This document shows, in pieces, positions 1 through 10,026 of a stretch of DNA of 38,709 nucleotides. Every line of letters starts with the position of its first letter. Position 1 is the first letter of the stretch. The notes below the pieces were generated by a model. That model worked only from the letters and a program-made list of their open reading frames with translations. It was not told the DNA's origin and did no database searches. Made by a program: the position numbers and the translations under genes. This DNA comes from Mesaphorura yosii (taxonomy: Eukaryota > Arthropoda > Collembola > Poduromorpha > Tullbergiidae), in assembly GCA_009869945.1 (NCBI GenBank), contig WIXG01000562.1:1-38709 (forward strand). Reading direction: 5' to 3'.

Positions 1-714
1 TTGGCAGTGGTTTGGCGGGTCGACAATGCATGCCTCCGACTTCTACATTATCCGGCAAATTCGGCCTGGGAAATGTGAGCGAGAAGTGGCTGTTCATGAG
101 GAGCAGGCTTGCGTTGCGGTGAATGTCAGCAGAGTTCGGGCAATCTTCGCCCAAATACTTCCGACCCACGGTCTGGGCCGGCTCTATCAGCATTCTTCTG
201 TTCAGTATGCTAGTGAGAGAATTCCAGCCGTGGTTTATCAACCTCTCCCAGAAATTCATTCTGTCTGAAAGTGCCAGCATTGGATTCGGCACGAAAGACA
301 GCGGCAAATGATTCCCAATGAGTTCCGTGATGAACGTAGGCGCTGCAATCGAAGTGACCAAAATGTGAGGTACTTTCTGCCAGTGAATAATGCAGTCGAA
401 GCAGTTGTTGACGAAAGCATTCATGATAACCAAATCGTATTGTTGTTTGATAATGTCCTGAAATTCTTGTTCTTGATATATCTGGTCGCATATTTCTGCA
501 ATTTTGCCCATCATACCACCGAATGCCGAGAGTTTCCCGGCACGCCTCATCTCGAACGGATTTGTGATTATGCTCAAAAATGAGGACGAAGTTTTCGGGG
601 AAAATTCCTTGACATTGGGATGCAGTTTTGAACTTTTGTATGGAACAATCGTTGTTAGCTTGTCCTCCTGCAGCCAGAGCGTCGATCAGTGGATCGAATA
701 CATTTTTGTGATCA
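1..714 (-). CDS. UDP-glycosyltransferase (UGT), N-terminal part, cut by window edge, possible frameshift
   Basis: UGTs are ER-membrane enzymes that transfer sugar from a UDP-sugar to small lipophilic acceptors. The minus strand reads without a stop from about 667 down to base 1. It carries the typical acceptor-domain landmarks: FDCIIHWQKVPHILVTS (about 350-400), LGEDCPNSADI, the segment LLLMNSHFSLTFPRPNLP (about 53-106) and VGGMHCRPAKPLP at the window edge. The UDP-sugar signature region and membrane anchor lie outside the window. At 667-714 another frame encodes DHKNVFDPLIDALAAGG, the conserved start of the mature domain. It is out of frame with the following KLTTIVPYKSSK by what looks like a missing dinucleotide near 655-667. 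A reading in which 663-719 is a 52-bp intron (GTAAGT...CTGCAG) is also possible but would remove a conserved segment. The signal-peptide exon was not found. The family call is secure; whether the gene is functional is not. Confidence 0.85.
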
Positions 715-2122
715 CTTACGCTTTCGGTGATTTTTTGTACGCATCTTTCTGGTAAAATGCAGTAAAATGCGCATTTGCCAATTTGGTGCCATCATTGGTT
801 GATTAGCATCTTAACCATAAAGTGAAAACTGACTCATAAAGCATGTATACAGCGAAGAAAGTTCCGTCATGAAATTAATCTGGTTTCCGTAAACCTGAAG
901 CTTGCAGCATCGGACCAATTCGAGACCCGGCTCCGTCTGGCATGAAAGAAACTAAATTCTGAATTCGAAACCCATGAAGTGCTGTGCGCACGTTCGATTG
1001 TAATAATTGGAAGTGATAAATTGAGTTTCATTTTCGTTTGATTTTGTTGCAATTGGAAAACTTCGCTACCTTGTGAGATCCTGTCTTAATTCATGACATT
1101 ATCCGCGACTTTTGCAATCATGCTCGGCTTGATTAATCACTGATCGCAGATAAAGCAATTAACTTCAGATCGTTCAGGAGTTGAAAGTAGTTGGCTTGTC
1201 ATTCTCGCGTCGAGATTTAATGTCATGTCCCATTTCGACTGTGTGCTAATGTGCAAGTCAAGTGGGCAAGACAAAAGGCATGACTCTTGACACTGCAACT
1301 TGTGACTGTGAAGCGAGTGGCAGTCGAATTGAGTTCGAGTGAAGTCAGTTTGAAATGAAAATATATTGGAGTTCGTAACTGAAGTCATGAATGGTGAAAA
1401 AGGAGTGTCAGTGACAGAATGATTGGCTTGTAGGTTTCATTGTAGTGGATTGACATCTCGCTCCACTGCTCGTGCTCGTGACAATCACGGTTGACTGGTG
1501 ACACGGTGAATAATTGCCGAATGCTGATTACTGTAACGATGACCAACGCAGATAGATCGTATAAAGACAAGACTATGAACTGAAAAAGTATTTCACGCAC
1601 GCATTTGTTAGTTGTTTCTGATTAAGATATGCGTTAACGCTCAGTCAGAGCAATAACACGAAGCGCCCGGCTCTGTCGGCATCGCATTTTGCAGCTGGAA
1701 TAAAGCCTAAAGACTGGTGACATTGATAGAATGTCGTTAATCAATGCGAAAGCGGAAGGGCCAATAGTCAATAGCGAGAGTGAATACAATGACAATGACA
1801 ATAATAAGAACATGACCAACATTGAATTGAATATTGTTTTGATAATAGTTGCTAAGTTTTCGATGCCCCTTTGTTGTGTGTAAGTCAGCGGAGCTGGAAC
1901 TCAATAATCAATATCCTTGCATGATTTCACCCCTCTCAAATGTTTTGAAAAAAGAACAACAAACCTGTCGGTGTTTTCAGATGTAAAAAAAGGTACAGAA
2001 TACACGTAGTGAATTTTTGGCATGGTTGGTCCCTTTGCTTCAACTGAGGCTACCGACGAAGGAACTGTGACAGTGAAGGTGTGGTGTTCATTTTGAAAGA
2101 ATCTAAAACAGAACGTCTGACA
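715..2122. other. Intergenic region between divergent UGT and CEP162 genes
   Basis: No coding region with splice support was found. The short open frames on the minus strand (867-1052, 1137-1388, 1385-1600, 1634-1822) resemble no family and have no compatible splice sites. The stretch must hold the start of the UGT gene (minus) and the promoter and 5'UTR of the CEP162-like gene (plus). Confidence 0.5.
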
Positions 2123-5100
2123 ATGTCGAATTCGGAAGACGTCTCATACTCCATGGATTTCGAAAAAGAAGAGTCGCCCAAGCCATCCCGTTCAGAATCT
2201 TACTCATCAGTTGCGGAGAGCTCCAGGATGAAGACCGGCGACGGTGGTGACAGCAAAGACAATGATGGGCCCTCGGAGGAAGGTTCTAGTGCTGCTCACG
2301 GGTGTGGAAATGGTATGTTGTAGCTTGTTGTTTTGTTAGTCATGGCAGAATGGCAGACAGGAACGGAATGATTGAGGTTTGTGATGGATTGGATGCGATG
2401 TTATCAACAGGTGGACAAGACAAAGAAAGGAGGATGGAAGAGCTAGAGGAAGCAAGTGACATAATTGTGCCATTATCAGCTAGATCTAACCGAAGTGAAA
2501 CCACTTCCATTGATGAAGGTAAAATCGTTTAACAATTCCTATAATGCTGGTGGCCGATTTCATCGGGCTACTGTGGACAAACAACACTTGCATGATTTAA
2601 AATGCTTCGTTCTAGAAAATCTTATTTTCCAAGACCTCTTAAGTTCATCCTGTTCTGATTTCAATCAGCAAATCAATATCCAAGATTACCTAATCCCAAG
2701 TATACATTTTTCTCCTCAAAAGAACGAGAGAGCGAGACTCTGGACTCCTAATTTTATGAAATCCTTCGGTGAATGTTCCCCACAAAGGCATCGATTCGAT
2801 TGTAATTATAATTTTGCGAAACGAATTGCACCGCCCAACTATTACGTTCATATTTGATTTGTTTCAGATTCGAAATCCACCTCCAGTCAGCAATTTAGCA
2901 ACGCCATTGAGAGGTATGAGGCATCCTTACTAAGGAATGACAATTCTGGCCCAAAATCACCAACAACAGAGCTGAGTGACATTAGTGAAATAATGCGGCA
3001 ACTGGATGACATGGAGAAAACACGCAGTTCTCTGGAAAATTACTTGGACCGTGGTAAGACCCTCCCTCTCAAAGCTTAAAAAACTTTTACTTTAATCATG
3101 AAACTATTAGGGACTATGGTCGCAACTTCATTGAAAACCATCGAGGAACTGGAATTACAAGATTCGTTAGCTTCTACGTCAAAAAGCGGCGTAATGAGCT
3201 CAAGAAAGTCAGAAGCTTCTGAAATAGACGAAATTGATGAAATAATTAAGAAACTGGAAAGCTTGGAGAAGGCACAAACCGCATTGGAGAGTGCGTTAAG
3301 TAAAAGCGAGGTGGAATCCGCATTCTCTACAACACAAAGACCACCGGCTTCGAATCCTGTGACATCTAAATCTACGTCCAGGCTGGTTGCTTTAAACAGT
3401 TTGCAACAGCAGATGTCCATTAGCGTTCGCGAAATTTCTGCCATTCATAAGAGCCCAGTGCCTGAATCGCCACCTCCGCCTCCATCACAACCATCGGGAA
3501 GACAGCAACCTGACATTGACACAGCTGATGAAATGTCAACTATATCGGAGTTGAACTCAGCTAGAAATCAGGCTAATGACACGACGAAACCGCCTTCCTC
3601 TTCCGAGAGTTCTGCGCGTTCGAGAGAAAAAGGGAAAGAACCGATTACGAGAAAGGTTGATAATCATTCTTCTGAAGCATCTAGTTCTCGACAGGAGACC
3701 TCCAGAACTCAAACCAGCAACGTTAGGAAGACAAGTCAGAAAAGCTCCGAAGTAGCTGCAGATTCAGTGCAACCTCAGGGAGAGGCAGAGGAAAAACTGA
3801 AGAATGAAATCACAAGACAAGATAAGCTCATTTCTGCATATCAAAAAGAAATTGAACATTTATACAAGCAACTGAGTGCGGAAAAGGTACGTTTCTCAAC
3901 AAGGTCCGAATTACCCAAACTATGGGTAAGCTTTGCTTTCAACATAATTTACGAATAACGATCAAATTGAGGTACAATTTTGTCCTATGTCTGAGTTTAA
4001 ATTAATCCAATTGGATTCATTTGGTCATTGGTTGCTGTAGCTGGATCTTCGGTTAAGGCTTGCGATTGTGGTCGTGCTGGGAATGGAAATCCGGGTCGTA
4101 ATGGTGGCAAGAGAGGTTTCTGCTTGTGCTGCTGTGATGCAATCGGGTTCGTCACTTTCGATTGTCCACGCTTAAGAACGGTGTCAAGTCCGAAAGCCAT
4201 TGCTTTGACCGCATTGAAAGTTTCTTCTCCAACCGGCTGAATCTGAGATGCTGGCAGGGCAAATCCGTAGCGTCCGGTGTCTCTTAGTTCAAATGTGTAC
4301 GAGTATTTAATGCCAGCTCCTCCTTTGGCCCAATCGTCTGTTGAATTAAGAATACACGTCAGTTTCGCTCCTAGATTTTAACTTCTGTCGTGGTCGTGCG
4401 CCATACCTGATCCTCCTGCTGCGCTGTACAGTAAATCTGGAGCAGTTCCAATTTTGTATTGGGTTCCGTATGTCCCTTCCAACGCTCGTTTTCCTTGCAT
4501 GCCCAGGCTGTACAGCTCGTTGTAGTCGGCAGGCTTTTGCCTTCCGTAGCCCCACGGGACAAGAAGGAGTTGGGAATAGGAGTGGAAGGTCAGGTACATT
4601 TTAATTTGGTCTTTCCTTGCAAGAATGGCTTGTGACACGGCAGACGTCTCTGGCTCGCTGAAAGGTCTTGGACCCCGGTAAACGTCTGAACACGGGTCGT
4701 TGCTTGTGCCTGCTCCTCCCCATTGGAACCCCCAGTTTCGGTTCGGGTCAACTCTGTGTCAAAATGATTTTTGTGTAAATCGCTATTCACCATATGACTC
4801 AGTCGCATAATGTTCGGTGAGACTTACCCTTTGCATCCCAAGTAGCTTGATGTCCTGGATCGTGTTTTCCTCCAGAAACGATCGCCAGTGTGCGTGAATT
4901 CGTATCCGTCAACATTTATCACCGGCACAAAGTACCTACGCATTCAATCAGAACGTGATGAATTGGCCCATTCTGGTTGCTTGCTTGAGCATGCGAAAGA
5001 TTCTTACCAATCGAATTTCTCGAGAAGTTCCCTTCCACGAGCATTGTCTGTCGCCAGGATGTTCATCATGTACGTCACTGTGGCAGGCGAAATCCACTCT

Positions 5101-8100
5101 CTCGCGTGCATTCCACCATCAATGAAAATGGCTGGTTTGGATCCACCACCACCGGACGACATTCGTACCAGAACAATGTCCCTTCCTTCGGTGGACTTAC
5201 CAATGGACCCATAAACAATTTCTGGACCTCCAGCTGACGATTTACTGTTCTCGCTTAACGACTTGCAGAACGTAAGAATGTCTGTCGAGATTGCCAAGAA
5301 AGGAGGTGAAATTGTTGTATATGTTTAAAACGGCATGAAAATTAATTCTGTGTACCAGCATATCTCGCATAAGATTTCCACGTTAGTCTGTGGCCGGTTG
5401 TTGCTTGTCTGGTAAGCTGCTCCAGCTCCTGTTCCGGATTTTCGTCCTTGAGAACTTCATTCACATCATGAATCAAGATCTCATGTTCCACGCCAAGTTC
5501 GTTGAGCAGACTTCGAACGTGTGGCAACAGACTCGGCGCTGCAAGAATATCACTTGTTTGATTCTCCTTTGGGTACGTCCAAAAGTGCACTCCTGCAATG
5601 CCAAAAAAGGGCATAAAATGGCATTCAGTTGCATGTTGTAAATTTCGATTCCCGATTCAATTTCTTCCCTACCTTGTTTGCCATCCAGGCTCATTAAGAT
5701 GGCCTCCGCCATTTTGGGCTCGTTAATTGGCATCGTCCGGAGGAGTTTGTAGCCCACGTAAGACTTCTTCTGGACATTGTGCTCTGTCGTTGGAGTACCG
5801 CAAACCGCCGCCACAACAATGAGTAGTACAGTGCAGGTAGATTGAAGGGACATACTAGAACAGAAGCAGAATCGTTAATGTGACTCTGCCGTTCTGCAAG
5901 TGCTCTGGCGAACACAGGACGTGAATGGCACAGGCACAAGTGCTAACAAGGAAGTGTTTCTATAGGAAGTGTCAGAGTCAGTCAGTCAGGCCCGAATCTG
6001 TCTCACGCGAATGGCGAATAGAACGAGCCATCGGAGAATGAACAAGTGAACTTGACTTGTCAAGGTGTCGCACGGTAATGAGATTCGCAATCACGAACGA
6101 CAGCGGAACTAACTCCCGTTTAGGATTCATTTAAATGACTCGTATTCGTTCACAACTGATGGCGATGGCGAATGAACGCCATGAAACCTTCTTGTGTGTT
6201 CGGACTGCTTTGTGATTCTTACTTTCTTCAGGTAGCTTCTTTTTCTGTCAGAGTGTGAGAAAAGCCCGTGGTCTTCGCATATACACAATGAAGTACTCGA
6301 ACAAGCAATTTCATTGACTGAAGATCAAGTTACAATTATGGTTTAGGTCGGGACAAGTTCGCTTGCTCAAGCACAACTCCAGCTGTGGAAATAGTCTGAG
6401 ATGTGTTTTCATTCTCAACCTCAACTAACGTCATCTTAGTTCCAGAAACATTATACCTGAGTCACAGTCGTGGTCAATGCGCATTCTGCAAGGCAATCAC
6501 TTGACTTTGACTTACCTTTATATTGAATGGGAATTCAGATTCTTTGGTTTGGAAAATTTAATTAAATCACAATGTGACACAAAAGTGGTGGCGTTCTGTA
6601 TATATCAGCTCATGAAATGAAATTTCAATGGCAAAAACTCTGACGGAATTCGGAATTTATTGGTCGTGTGAACACAAATTGAGACACTTGTCTTTCTCTT
6701 GTGCGTCAAATTCACTTGTGCTCGGTTCCTGAGCCCGATCGTTTGCTTTTATGTATTTTCTGCCACGATTCCGTCAAACTCGCGAATTGGTTTGCATGAG
6801 ACATATATTTACTGGGAAAAATATACGATGAGACCAACATTTCGATTCGTCGACCTTCGATTCTTCCCAATTGACACCAACATCTGCTCATGATTGTCTG
6901 CATTGCAGTGCTCTTGTACTTGTTGACTGAAACTGAAAGTTCGATTGGGCAATGGAATGGCAGTATTTGTCCTCGAAATGTGAGCCATTGTGATGTGATG
7001 CACACATGTCATTTGTCAGCAAAATTCTGGATACGCTTATGCACGTATGGTAATTCTAATTAGCATCCTCACTTTGGGCTTGACTGGATTTACGCGTGAG
7101 TTCTTGATAAATTGCGTCTTTGATTTTCTGTGCTTTGCGGCACTAATTACCTAAACCTTCTTAAAACTAGGTAACTGGGTGTAGGTGACAATTTGCACTG
7201 AAATGTATGTCAATGATTAATGATCAATGTAACATTGTAACATGTCAAGTTCCAGTGGCATAATCATTTGGTTCATGCGAATTTCTCACGGAATCAGTAG
7301 GAGATGCATTGAAGGAATTGTAGACGGCAATTTGTTTGTTTTGCCTGAGATTTTGATGCGATGTCTATAATGCGAGGATGCATCAAAATTCGTTCTCTTT
7401 TGTTGCTTGATTCAGGGCAAACTCGAGACGAAAGAAAAAAGGCACGCTGACGAAGTTAACCAACTCAAAACAGAAATTGCAACAATGAAAGTAAGCCATT
7501 TGATCCCCGTTCTTCCTTCTTCTCCAAGACTCGGACGAAAAGGTGAAGAGGAGAGACTGCGAGAAGAGTTGAACGTGAAATCCAACCAAATGATGGGTCT
7601 CCGCCAGGAAATAGCATCTATGAAAATTGCAATGAAAGTGAGTAAAAAGTATCTGTTGCCTGTATTTAACTCATGTAGCAGGCATTAGATTACATTTCAC
7701 ATAACGAAGTTCTCAACGGATTGTTTTCGTATGGGCAAGGCAAAATTAAGTTAGCAAGATGCCACACTTGCACGAAAGCATATTCCGAATTTGAGATTCG
7801 TTATGAATATCGCAATGAATTAATGAACACAACGCTTTTCCGATACATGCAGAATGCACAGGCGGAGATTGCGTCTGGTAGACAGAAGACAGCACCTGCA
7901 ATTGCTGATGATAAGGAAAAGGAATATCAAAAATCGATTCGAGCTTTGGAGAAACAAGTGAGAACATTGCAAAAAATGACTTTCCACAAGGACAAGGAGA
8001 CTGCTGCACAGTCACACCACCCGACTTCGCAACAGCCTCCGCTTTCGAAAAGGTTTGGGAGTAAACCAGATTTGAGCGCTCGTAATTTTTCTTCGGCTGG

Positions 8101-9653
8101 AACTCAAACTCCAAGCAACACTGATGAAGAAGTGGCAAGCAAGCGACAGTGTTCAGTTCTTGAGCAGCGGGTCGCAGAATTGGAGAGCGAATTAATGAGG
8201 GGAGATTCTGATGCCCGAGAAAAAGTACAAGAATTTCAAGCACGGTTAAACTCCTTGACAGTAAGGCGAGAAATTTCTACGTGGGCATGGTATTCATGTA
8301 CGAGTATTTAGTATTTAGCTTTCTTTCGGCAGGGTAAATATGAAGCTCGAATTAATGACTTGGAACGGAAGTTATCGGAAGCGGAAGATAAGCAGGTTGA
8401 CGTATCAGACATGACATCGAAACTGGACAGGACGCATGTAGAAATTGCGAATCTCAAACTCGAAGTTGCTCGCTACAAAAGGGAAAACGACATTTTAGCG
8501 AAGACTTCAAAGGCAACTCAAAGCACTTCGAAAAAGGATGCAAATACTTTGAGCCTCGCACTCAAGTCATTTAAAGCTGAGCTTGCGGAAAAAGAGAAAG
8601 AGCTTGTGCGCTTGAAGAAGGAGATGACCGAGTTAAAGAAGACGAACACATCGTTGAAGAAAGAGCGAGAACGGTATCTTCTTAGCGCAAATCCGACGTT
8701 CCCTTCATACACAAGAACGAAGTCTGATTTGAGTGAATCACCGAAGAAAGTTCGTAGCAGCCCCTCCAAGCAGCCCACGTCGTTTGAGGATTTGGAAAAT
8801 ACGGGCATAAGAGGTAAGCAATAAAAGACGTTATATTTTCACTCTTTTATTTGGCTTGGTGAAATGTCAGAATGGTTCCTTGCTTGAAAGCAGGTTCAAA
8901 AGTTAAAGTTCCGAACTACACACTGGAGTTTCTACAGTCAACTCTGGAAGAAGAACGCCGTGAATTTGAAAACATCCTGAAAGAGAAGAACAATTTAATC
9001 GAGAAGAAGGAGAAGGAGGTTCGAGAAGAGTTCAGCACAATTCAATATAAGCAATCGTGTTTATTGATGCTTGACTTTGGTGTTGCTTTCAGATAAAGGA
9101 ATTGGAATATAAACTGGATAAATTGGACATACCGGTTAATAGGCGTGACTCATTGGAAGAAAAGAATCTGCTTTTGGAAGAATTAAGGACCAGAATCCAG
9201 GCACAGAACAAAGTAATCGAAACTCTCAAGAATCACTTGTCATCTTACAGTGGAATTGAGTGTGAGCTCAGAACATTACGTCAAGAGAAGGGACATTTGG
9301 AGTTCCGAATCCGGGAACTTAGTCAAAAGTTGGTTTTGGCAAAAACATTGAACAAACCGGTATTTCAAGCACATTGACCTTGTCAATTGCAACACTTTAA
9401 GCACTTAACATGACGATGTACCTTTCCTGAATAGGAACATGAAATTCTTGGCGAGCTGATGGAGAAAGTTGAGAGTCTCAGTACCAGATACTTTTATCGT
9501 GAAAAACAAATCGACGTACTTCTGAACCGCCTGTCAACTACATCGACTAAGATTCCTGAACTCGACTCATTTGCTTTCTACCCCGGAGGGAGCGGACTTG
9601 GTTTAGACGATCCTGTTTCTCCGACCCTTGACATCCATTTAGCTGATATTTAG
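2123..9653 (+). CDS. CEP162: CEP162-like centrosomal/ciliary coiled-coil protein
   Basis: CEP162 binds axonemal microtubules at the distal centriole and helps assemble the ciliary transition zone. Ten exons were read: 2123-2312, 2411-2518, 2868-3053, 3111-3886, 7416-7637, 7682-8260, 8333-8813, 8894-9018, 9093-9359, 9435-9653; 1050 aa, against about 1400 in human. The N-terminal third is Ser/Glu-rich and low in structure. From about residue 380 it is nearly continuous coiled coil. Matches to remembered CEP162 blocks: [20 protein letters not shown] (3797-3856), a [17 protein letters not shown] block (7927-7977), and an [12 protein letters not shown]...DAREKVQEF block (8158-8240). The start at 2123 (ACAATG) opens an acidic Ser-rich N terminus; an upstream TTG frame has no support. 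The exon 8 donor (9018, GTTCGA) is weak but is the only one I found keeping the frame. Exon 5 reads through a possible donor at 7491. The symbol rests on coiled-coil similarity, so it is likely rather than certain. Confidence 0.75.
2519..2867. other. CEP162 intron 2, open but non-coding
   Basis: This 349-bp interval lies between the donor after 2518 (G|GTAAAA) and the acceptor TTTCAG before 2868. An open frame of 130 codons runs across it (2465-2857) but resembles nothing and disagrees in frame with the flanking exons. Confidence 0.6.
3997..5853 (-). CDS. Secreted M14 zinc carboxypeptidase, B-type specificity, nested in CEP162 intron 4
   Basis: It removes C-terminal residues from peptides, most likely Lys/Arg, outside the cell or in the gut lumen. 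Six exons, 5' to 3': 5673-5853, 5356-5592, 5008-5281, 4828-4935, 4407-4753, 3997-4337; 495 aa. It starts with a signal peptide ([20 protein letters not shown]), then an M14 propeptide ([29 protein letters not shown]), then the catalytic domain. Zinc ligands are His and Glu of [10 protein letters not shown] and His of LTFHSYSQ. Substrate residues include NRNWGF, FWRKT and a Tyr in [10 protein letters not shown]. The general-base Glu lies in [11 protein letters not shown]. Across the last intron the protein reads AAGGS-DDWA; the first Asp after GGS sits at the position equivalent to residue 255, which marks carboxypeptidase B rather than A. About 55 Pro/Gln-rich residues follow the normal domain end, which is unusual. 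Start chosen at the only ATG before the signal peptide. Confidence 0.93.
5854..7415. other. Rest of CEP162 intron 4, upstream of the nested carboxypeptidase
   Basis: No exon was found on either strand. It must contain the promoter of the minus-strand carboxypeptidase gene, and on the plus strand it ends in the CEP162 acceptor (TTGATTCAG before 7416). Short open frames at 6699-7012 have no family resemblance. Confidence 0.5.
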
Positions 9654-10026
9654 ATATCATGTATGAAGAACAAAACATGGCAAGTTTTGATTCATTTATT
9701 TTAAATGGTACACTGTACTATTTAATATTATGTTCATGTATTTTATCATTCCCAACAAGTTCTACTTTTATCAAGCAAGTTGTCGAATATTGCATTTCAT
9801 TCTAATATTTCACAACGACCACCCGCGTAATGCCTTTCAAGTCAAGAGCTTAATTTGAACTTGATTGATGAAATCTCAAAGAAACATTTCAACGAACTAA
9901 ATATTCACGAATAATTTTATTTTCGTCACTATTATAAATCATTGAGCAATGGTAATATAATATCATTCAATGTGTCATGCATTCAAATTATCTCCTGAAA
10001 AAGTCTCGTCCGTCGAAGCCTCACTT
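9654..10026. other. Convergent 3' ends of CEP162 and the Pol delta-like gene
   Basis: About 370 bp, AT-rich, no open frame of note. It holds both 3'UTRs. On the minus strand TTTATT at 9916-9921 reads as AATAAA, a poly(A) signal about 110 bases past the Pol delta-like stop. Confidence 0.5.
9916..9921 (-). terminator. Poly(A) signal, Pol delta-like gene
   Basis: AATAAA on the minus strand, 106 bases beyond the stop codon at 10027-10029, in an AT-rich stretch. The position fits a short 3'UTR; there is no transcript evidence. Confidence 0.5.

Noticed and set aside
26..755. Plus-strand open frames over 26-755
   Set aside because: They are antisense shadows of the UGT exon, whose minus-strand translation carries clear family motifs.
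1634..1822. Minus-strand frame starting MLVMFLLLSLSLYSLSLL, possible UGT signal-peptide exon
   Set aside because: Hydrophobic start is attractive, but no donor in a phase matching the next UGT exon was seen.
7746..8243. 165-codon minus-strand frame
   Set aside because: Antisense to the CEP162 coiled-coil exon 7682-8260; no family resemblance.
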